8,667 nt of DNA from Streptomyces sp. NRRL F-2664 (lineage in GTDB: Bacteria; Actinomycetota; Actinomycetes; Streptomycetales; Streptomycetaceae): assembly GCF_000719345.1 (NCBI RefSeq), contig NZ_JOFX01000084.1, positions 1 through 8,667 of the forward strand, given 5' to 3'. Shown piece after piece: positions 5,897 through 8,667 of this stretch. The position numbers and the translations under genes were made by a program. Position 1 is the stretch's first letter, and the number at the start of each line of letters is the position of its first letter. The notes below the pieces were generated by a model. It saw only the letters and a program-made list of their open reading frames with translations, ran no database searches and was not told where the DNA came from.

Positions 5897-6422
5897 ATGA
5901 CCGCCCTCGAGCGACTTCGACACCTCATGCAGCCGTCGAGTATGGGGCTCTTCCCTCGACTGGGACGATATCGCGGCGGCGTACGGCACCCGATTCCCGT
6001 CCGATTACAGGGGCTTCCTGTCCGTCTACGGCAGCGGTGAGGTCGACGGAATGCTGGACGTCTTCGCTCCGAGCACGGATCCTCATCTTCCTTCGCGTCA
6101 CACCTCAAGGCTTCCGCCGGATGTTCTCGACCTACCGGAGGTCGACGAGTGGAACGACTCGCTGTACGCCGAGCTCTATGGCCCGGCGGACATCATGGTC
6201 TGGGGGGAGACAGTCGAAGCGGACGTACTGGGCTGGATCACGAGCAGCGACGAACCCGGCACGTGGCCTGTGGCTGTCTATACGCACGGAGGTGAGTGGA
6301 CGGTCTACGACTGCACCATGACGGAATTCCTGCTGCAGCTCCTCACCGGAGAATTCGACGGGAACCCGACAGGGCTGACGCGTCTGTTCGGAAAGGGTAG
6401 CGCGGAGTTCACCACCGGCTGA
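5897..6422 (+). pseudogene. SUKH / SMI1-KNR4-like protein gene, frameshifted
   Basis: ATG at 5897, with GAAGGTGAG upstream, opens MTALERLRHLMQP. In a different frame the sequence continues LDWDDIAAAYGTRFPSDYRG, FLSVYGSG, then DIMVWGETVEADVLGWITSS, WPVAVY, WTVYDCTMTEFLLQLLTGEF, ending in a TGA at 6420-6422. Together these give about 175 residues in the order of a Streptomyces SMI1/KNR4 (SUKH) protein: an N-terminal helix, the PSDYR motif, the WG core strand and a C-terminal helix. One extra base near 5945-5956, most simply in the CCC at 5953-5955, breaks the frame. The second frame has no start codon before ATG 6051. Many SUKH proteins are immunity proteins against polymorphic nuclease toxins, but the family is broad. 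No toxin C-terminal domain is recognisable just upstream. A sequencing error would be the alternative explanation of the frameshift. Confidence 0.7.
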
Positions 6423-6440
6423 CAGGTCAGGGCGCCGGAG

Positions 6441-6457
6441 TAGGACACTGTCTCTAG
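6441..6457 (+). repeat. IS5-like terminus remnant
   Basis: TAGGACACTGTCTCTAG lies 18 bases after the SUKH stop and 11 bases before the left end of the complete IS5-type element. It closely resembles the right end at 2967-2982. Nothing else of that element is visible here, so it is a footprint at most. Confidence 0.3.
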
Positions 6458-6567
6458 TGCCCCTCGGCGGGCGGTTCGTGACTTTTGAGTGGCTTGTGGT
6501 CGCCTGATGGTGTGGGTGCGTGGCGGAATCGGTAGGTCCGCAGGCGCTCGTCTGCTGGTGTGGTGAT

Positions 6568-7416
6568 GTGAGTGAACGCATGCCCTACCCCAGCGACTTG
6601 TCCGAGGCGCAGTGGGCTCTGATCGAGCCGGTGATCACGGCGTGGAAGGACCGGCACCGCTCGGTCAGCGGCCGTCAGGGCGCCTACGCCATGCGGGAGA
6701 TCGTGAACGCGATCCTCTACCAGGGTCGGACCGGCTGCCAGTGGGCCTACCTCCCGCACGACCTGCCGCCGAAGAGCGCGACGTACTACTACTTTGCGGC
6801 CTGGCGGGACGACGGAACGGACCAGGTCATTCACGAACTCCTGCGCTGCCAGGTCCGTGATAAGGCCGGTCGATTGGAGGATCCGACCCTGGTGGTCCTG
6901 GACACCCAGAGTGTCCGCGCTGCCGCCGGGGTCCCCGCCTCCACGACCGGCCGGGATCCGGCGAAGAGGGCCCCAGGCCGCAAGCGCGGACTGGCCGTGG
7001 ACGTGCTCGGCCTGGTCATCGCGGTGATCGTTCTCGCCGCGAGCGCGCACGACAACACCGCGGGTGTCGCTTTGCTGGACCAGGTCGCCGACCACACCGG
7101 CGGAACCGTCGAGAAGGCCCTGGCCGACCAGGGCTTCAAGAACCAGGTCACCGCGCACGGAGCCGGCCTGGGCATCGACGTCGAGACCGTGCAACGCAAT
7201 CCGCAGGAGAAGGGGTTCGTTCCGCAGACGAAGCGGTGGAAGGTCGAGCAGACCTACGGGATCCTGATACTGCACCGGCGTCTGGTCCGCGACTACGAGC
7301 ACCAACCGGCCTCGTCCGCCTCCCGGGTCTACTGGGCCATGACCCAGGTCATGGCCCGCCGCCTTACCGGCGAGAACACCCCCACATGGCGCGAACGCCA
7401 GACGGTGAGCGCGTGA
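6568..7416 (+). CDS. IS5-family DDE transposase, apparently intact
   Basis: The protein has 282 residues from GTG at 6568. It starts VSERMPYPSDLSEAQWALIE, which matches the usual start of this family; a longer frame from 6520 begins inside the leader repeat and is less likely. Residues 8-80 form the N-terminal domain found in IS5 transposases (WALIEPV, ILYQGRTGCQW, and the YYYFAAWR helix). The DDE core shows VVLDTQSV with Asp112, ADQGFKN with Asp187, and WKVEQTYG with Glu227. The RDYEHQPASS and VMARRLTG tail is typical. No stop or frameshift interrupts it, making it the only transposase in the window that looks functional. Its stop TGA (7414-7416) overlaps the GTG of the next gene. It could act on the outer ends at 5734 and 7884 as well as on its own. 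Confidence 0.92.
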   Translation: MSERMPYPSDLSEAQWALIEPVITAWKDRHRSVSGRQGAYAMREIVNAILYQGRTGCQWAYLPHDLPPKSATYYYFAAWRDDGTDQVIHELLRCQVRDKAGRLEDPTLVVLDTQSVRAAAGVPASTTGRDPAKRAPGRKRGLAVDVLGLVIAVIVLAASAHDNTAGVALLDQVADHTGGTVEKALADQGFKNQVTAHGAGLGIDVETVQRNPQEKGFVPQTKRWKVEQTYGILILHRRLVRDYEHQPASSASRVYWAMTQVMARRLTGENTPTWRERQTVSA

Positions 7417-7811
7417 ACCTCCAGCCCCTGCTCGACGCGCTCGACATCCAGGAGAACGCCGCCCGGGGCCTGGCCGACGACCTCCGCACTCGCATCGGCG
7501 AACTACAGTCCCGGTTGCGGGAGGCCGAGACCCACCTCGAACACCTCGCGATCACACGGAGAACCGTCACGGGCCTGGCCGACCGGCTCCCGGCCGCCCC
7601 GCCAGACATGCCCGAGCACCCGGACTATCCCCGCATCCTGGGCGTCTTCAACGACGCGACCGGCCCCCTGCGAGCCCGGGACGTCTGCGAAGCCCTGGAC
7701 CACGAACTGCTGCCGAAGAACATCGAGGGCACCCGCGCCAAACTGAAACGCCTGGTCAAGCTCGACATCCTCACCGAAGTCGACACCGGCAGCTTCGCCA
7801 GGAAGCAGTAA
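7413..7811 (+). CDS. IS-encoded accessory protein, coiled coil plus winged-helix-like domain
   Basis: The likely start is the GTG at 7413, which shares GTGA with the transposase stop, a layout typical of translational coupling. A GGTGAG lies just upstream. An in-frame ATG at 7386 would overlap the transposase further. The 132-residue product has a charged heptad-like helix at about residues 12-58 (LDIQENAARGLADDLRTRIG, then ELQSRLREAETHLEHL). A Pro-rich hinge follows (PAAPPDMPEHP). The C-terminal domain (about 71-130) has a helix-turn-helix look: YPRILGVFNDATGPLRARDV, then GTRAKLKRLVKLDILTEVDTGSFA, resembling winged-helix domains with a beta hairpin after the recognition helix. I infer a dimerising DNA-binding partner or regulator of the transposase. 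No catalytic motif is seen. Confidence 0.8.
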   Translation: MNLQPLLDALDIQENAARGLADDLRTRIGELQSRLREAETHLEHLAITRRTVTGLADRLPAAPPDMPEHPDYPRILGVFNDATGPLRARDVCEALDHELLPKNIEGTRAKLKRLVKLDILTEVDTGSFARKQ

Positions 7812-7884
7812 CCGGCCGAGCACCGTGACCAGCAGCCCTGTCCCATCCCACACGAAAACGGACATCAGCTCACGAACCGCCCTC

Positions 7885-8164
7885 TAAGGACCTCGTTCTC
7901 CTGCTCGAGCATCCGGATCCGCTTGCGGGCCTCGCGCAGCTCGGCCGACTCAGCCGGCGCCGTCGCGGGCCTGGTGGCGGTGTTCTGGGTCTCCGCGTGG
8001 CGCGGCCACTTCGTCAGCGAGGCCGGGTGGACTCCCAAGTCGGCGGCCACCTGTTCCAGCGTGACGCCGGGCTCGCGGTTGCGCGCGACCCGCACGACGT
8101 CCTCGCGGAACTCCTTGGGATCGGGCTGAGCACTACAACATCCTTCCAGGCCGCTTCTCAGCAA
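7885..8164 (-). pseudogene. IS3-family OrfA, N-terminal part, split by the compound IS unit
   Basis: The minus strand reads QPDPKEFREDVVRVARNREP, then VTLEQVAADLGVHPASLTKW (a helix-turn-helix of the HTH_Tnp_1 type), then a leucine-zipper helix ELREARKRIRMLEQENEVL, ending in the repeat of the inserted unit. The remainder of the zipper continues at 5733. The most upstream usable start is a TTG at 8164-8162, and the family resemblance begins about 12 codons later, so the true start is uncertain. LTKWPRH has Pro where relatives usually have Leu, which may damage the helix after the HTH. OrfB, the catalytic subunit, is absent from the window, so the element is dead. Confidence 0.75.
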
Positions 8165-8307
8165 GCCAGGTCAGGTGTCGCTAAACCCTGCAGCAGTCCC
8201 AACCTCAGCCAGAGTCACCAGTATTGGGTCGTCTAAGTGGAGCTGTTCAGGGGATGGCGCAGAGCGAAACTAGTGCTCTTCTTCAAGGCGTTATTATCGC
8301 ATTACTC
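8165..8307. other. Intergenic region upstream of the Rhs-type gene
   Basis: The stretch must contain the outer end of the IS3-family element whose OrfA starts near 8164, and the promoter of the Rhs-type gene. I could not identify the IS3 terminus with confidence, because no partner end is present in the window for comparison. No coding frame is supported. Confidence 0.3.
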
Positions 8308-8313
8308 AAGGAG
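8308..8313 (+). promoter_or_regulatory. Ribosome binding site of the Rhs-type gene
   Basis: AAGGAG lies six bases before the ATG at 8320. It is a strong match to the anti-Shine-Dalgarno sequence and fixes the start of the right-hand gene. The AT-rich TTATTATC just upstream (8291-8298) could be part of a -10 region, but no matching -35 is evident. Confidence 0.6.
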
Positions 8314-8319
8314 TGCGCC

Positions 8320-8667
8320 ATGTCTACTGCGGATGTCGGCGGTTCTAGCCGCGGAGTCCGACGAAGCGAACTTCGGCGTTGTGGATCGTTCACTTTGCTG
8401 CTGTTGGCCAGTCTGAGCCCGGTATGCGGCAGCGTTCAAGCGTTCGCAGGTTCTCAGGCAAGTGTAGAAGTGCCGGGCGTTCTGATGTCGGGTGTGTTTG
8501 CGCCGGGTGAGGAGGCGGGGGGTGCGGTGGATGTGCGGACCGGCCGCTACTCCCTGGAGGTGCCGCTGCTGGCGACGGCGGGGCGTGGTGAGGCTTCGTT
8601 CGGCCTGTCACTGTCGTATGACCAGGAGTTGTCGGGTCTGGGGGTGGACCGGCAGGGCCTGGGCGCG
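8320..8667 (+). CDS. Secreted Rhs/YD-repeat-type protein, N-terminal part, runs off the window
   Basis: The ATG at 8320 opens a frame that stays open for 116 codons to the window end. Residues 1-43 form a long signal peptide: an Arg-rich n-region (RGVRRSELRR), a hydrophobic core (FTLLLLASLSPVCG) and an AFA-G cleavage site near 43. The mature start SVEVPGVLMSGVFAPGEEAG is followed by VDVRTGRYSLEVPLLATAGR, ASFGLSLSYDQELSG and GVDRQGLGA. This matches the beta-strand pattern at the beginning of actinobacterial Rhs/YD-repeat proteins, in which a VDxxTG(R/A)YS block and an LSYD block lead to a GWS-type motif. Such proteins often encapsulate and deliver C-terminal toxins. The core repeats and toxin end lie outside the window, so the toxin role is inference. 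GC content rises after the signal-peptide region. Confidence 0.7.
   Translation, partial: MSTADVGGSSRGVRRSELRRCGSFTLLLLASLSPVCGSVQAFAGSQASVEVPGVLMSGVFAPGEEAGGAVDVRTGRYSLEVPLLATAGRGEASFGLSLSYDQELSGLGVDRQGLGA

Larger units (their letters stand above)
5734..7884 (+). mobile_element. 2.15-kb compound IS unit carrying a SUKH-like gene
   Basis: The unit is bounded by perfect 16-bp inverted repeats, GAGGGCGGTTCGTGAG at 5734-5749 and its reverse complement at 7869-7884. The flanking triplets are TCA (5731-5733) and TAA (7885-7887), matching the TNA pattern of 3-bp duplications made by some IS5-family groups, except at the centre base. Outside both ends lie the two halves of one IS3-family OrfA gene, in phase. 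Inside, in order, are a solo IS5-type left end, a frameshifted SUKH-like gene, a short IS5-like tip, and a complete IS5-type element with transposase and accessory gene. Either the whole unit moved once using the outer ends, or a second related element inserted into an older one and the older right end was lost. Confidence 0.6.
6467..7884 (+). mobile_element. Complete IS5-type insertion sequence with two genes (copy 2)
   Basis: The left end reads GGGCGGTTCGTGA at 6469-6481 and the right end gives the same bases in reverse complement at 7870-7882, enclosing about 1.4 kb. Two plus-strand genes overlap by a GTGA junction: a full-length DDE transposase and a small accessory protein. At the left, the two bases before GGGCGG are GC, whereas the outer copy and the right end have GA. 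The flanks (TCG on the left, TAA on the right) do not form a clean duplication, so this left end does not look like the product of a simple independent insertion. Confidence 0.7.

Noticed and set aside
5573..5989. Minus-strand 138-codon open frame
   Set aside because: It mixes antisense SUKH sequence, antisense IS leader and a short IS3 OrfA remnant. Only the KAAAYLS stretch is meaningful, and it is reported separately.
6454..7305. Minus-strand 283-codon open frame opposite the IS5 transposase
   Set aside because: It is fully antisense to a transposase with complete catalytic motifs and has no family resemblance of its own.
7236..7412. Upstream extension of the accessory gene to 7236
   Set aside because: This part overlaps the transposase out of frame and has an Arg/Pro-rich shadow composition. 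The GTGA junction at 7413 is a better start.
8390..8611. Minus-strand 73-codon Pro/His-rich frame
   Set aside because: It is antisense to the Rhs-type frame, which has a strong ribosome site and a signal peptide.

Overview
The window looks like a mobile-element-rich accessory region of a Streptomyces (or close actinomycete) chromosome or plasmid. Most coding sequence is about 65-70% GC by eye, several starts are GTG, and the insertion sequences are of types common in streptomycetes. I count traces of at least seven transposase genes. Only one looks complete.

Layout, left to right. Bases 1-99 are the tail of an open frame that ends exactly where a defective IS481-family element (100-1171) sits in a CTAG target. 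A short stretch without a recognisable gene (1178-1361) leads to a small secreted protein on the minus strand (1362-1820), with a plausible promoter and a 17-bp palindrome upstream. From about 2170 to 3400 lies a transposase graveyard: a truncated ISAzo13-like gene joined to the 3' half of an IS5-family gene, the first codons of an IS3-family OrfA, a perfect 33-bp-arm palindrome (3187-3256), and the N-terminus of an IS110-family transposase with a nonsense codon.

Bases 3458-5353 hold a two-gene minus-strand operon: a NarL/LuxR-type response regulator followed 12 bp later by a six-TM HisKA_3 sensor kinase. It is intact, is only about 53% GC by eye, and carries at least four TTA codons, which would make it dependent on the bldA tRNA in a Streptomyces host.

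The right part is the most structured. An IS3-family OrfA (minus strand) starts near 8164, runs to 7885, and resumes at 5733. Between these points lies a 2,151-bp unit (5734-7884) bounded by 16-bp perfect inverted repeats and flanked by 3-bp TNA-type sequences (TCA and TAA). It contains a solo left end of an IS5-type element, a frameshifted SUKH/SMI1-KNR4-like gene (a family rich in polymorphic-toxin immunity proteins), and a complete IS5-type element whose transposase is translationally coupled to a small coiled-coil/winged-helix protein. Removing the unit and one 3-bp repeat restores the OrfA frame, so it behaves like a cargo-carrying IS unit. At the far right, a secreted Rhs/YD-repeat-type protein begins at 8320 and runs off the window. 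A toxin-like Rhs gene with an orphan SUKH fragment 2 kb away suggests a decayed or reshuffled polymorphic-toxin neighbourhood.
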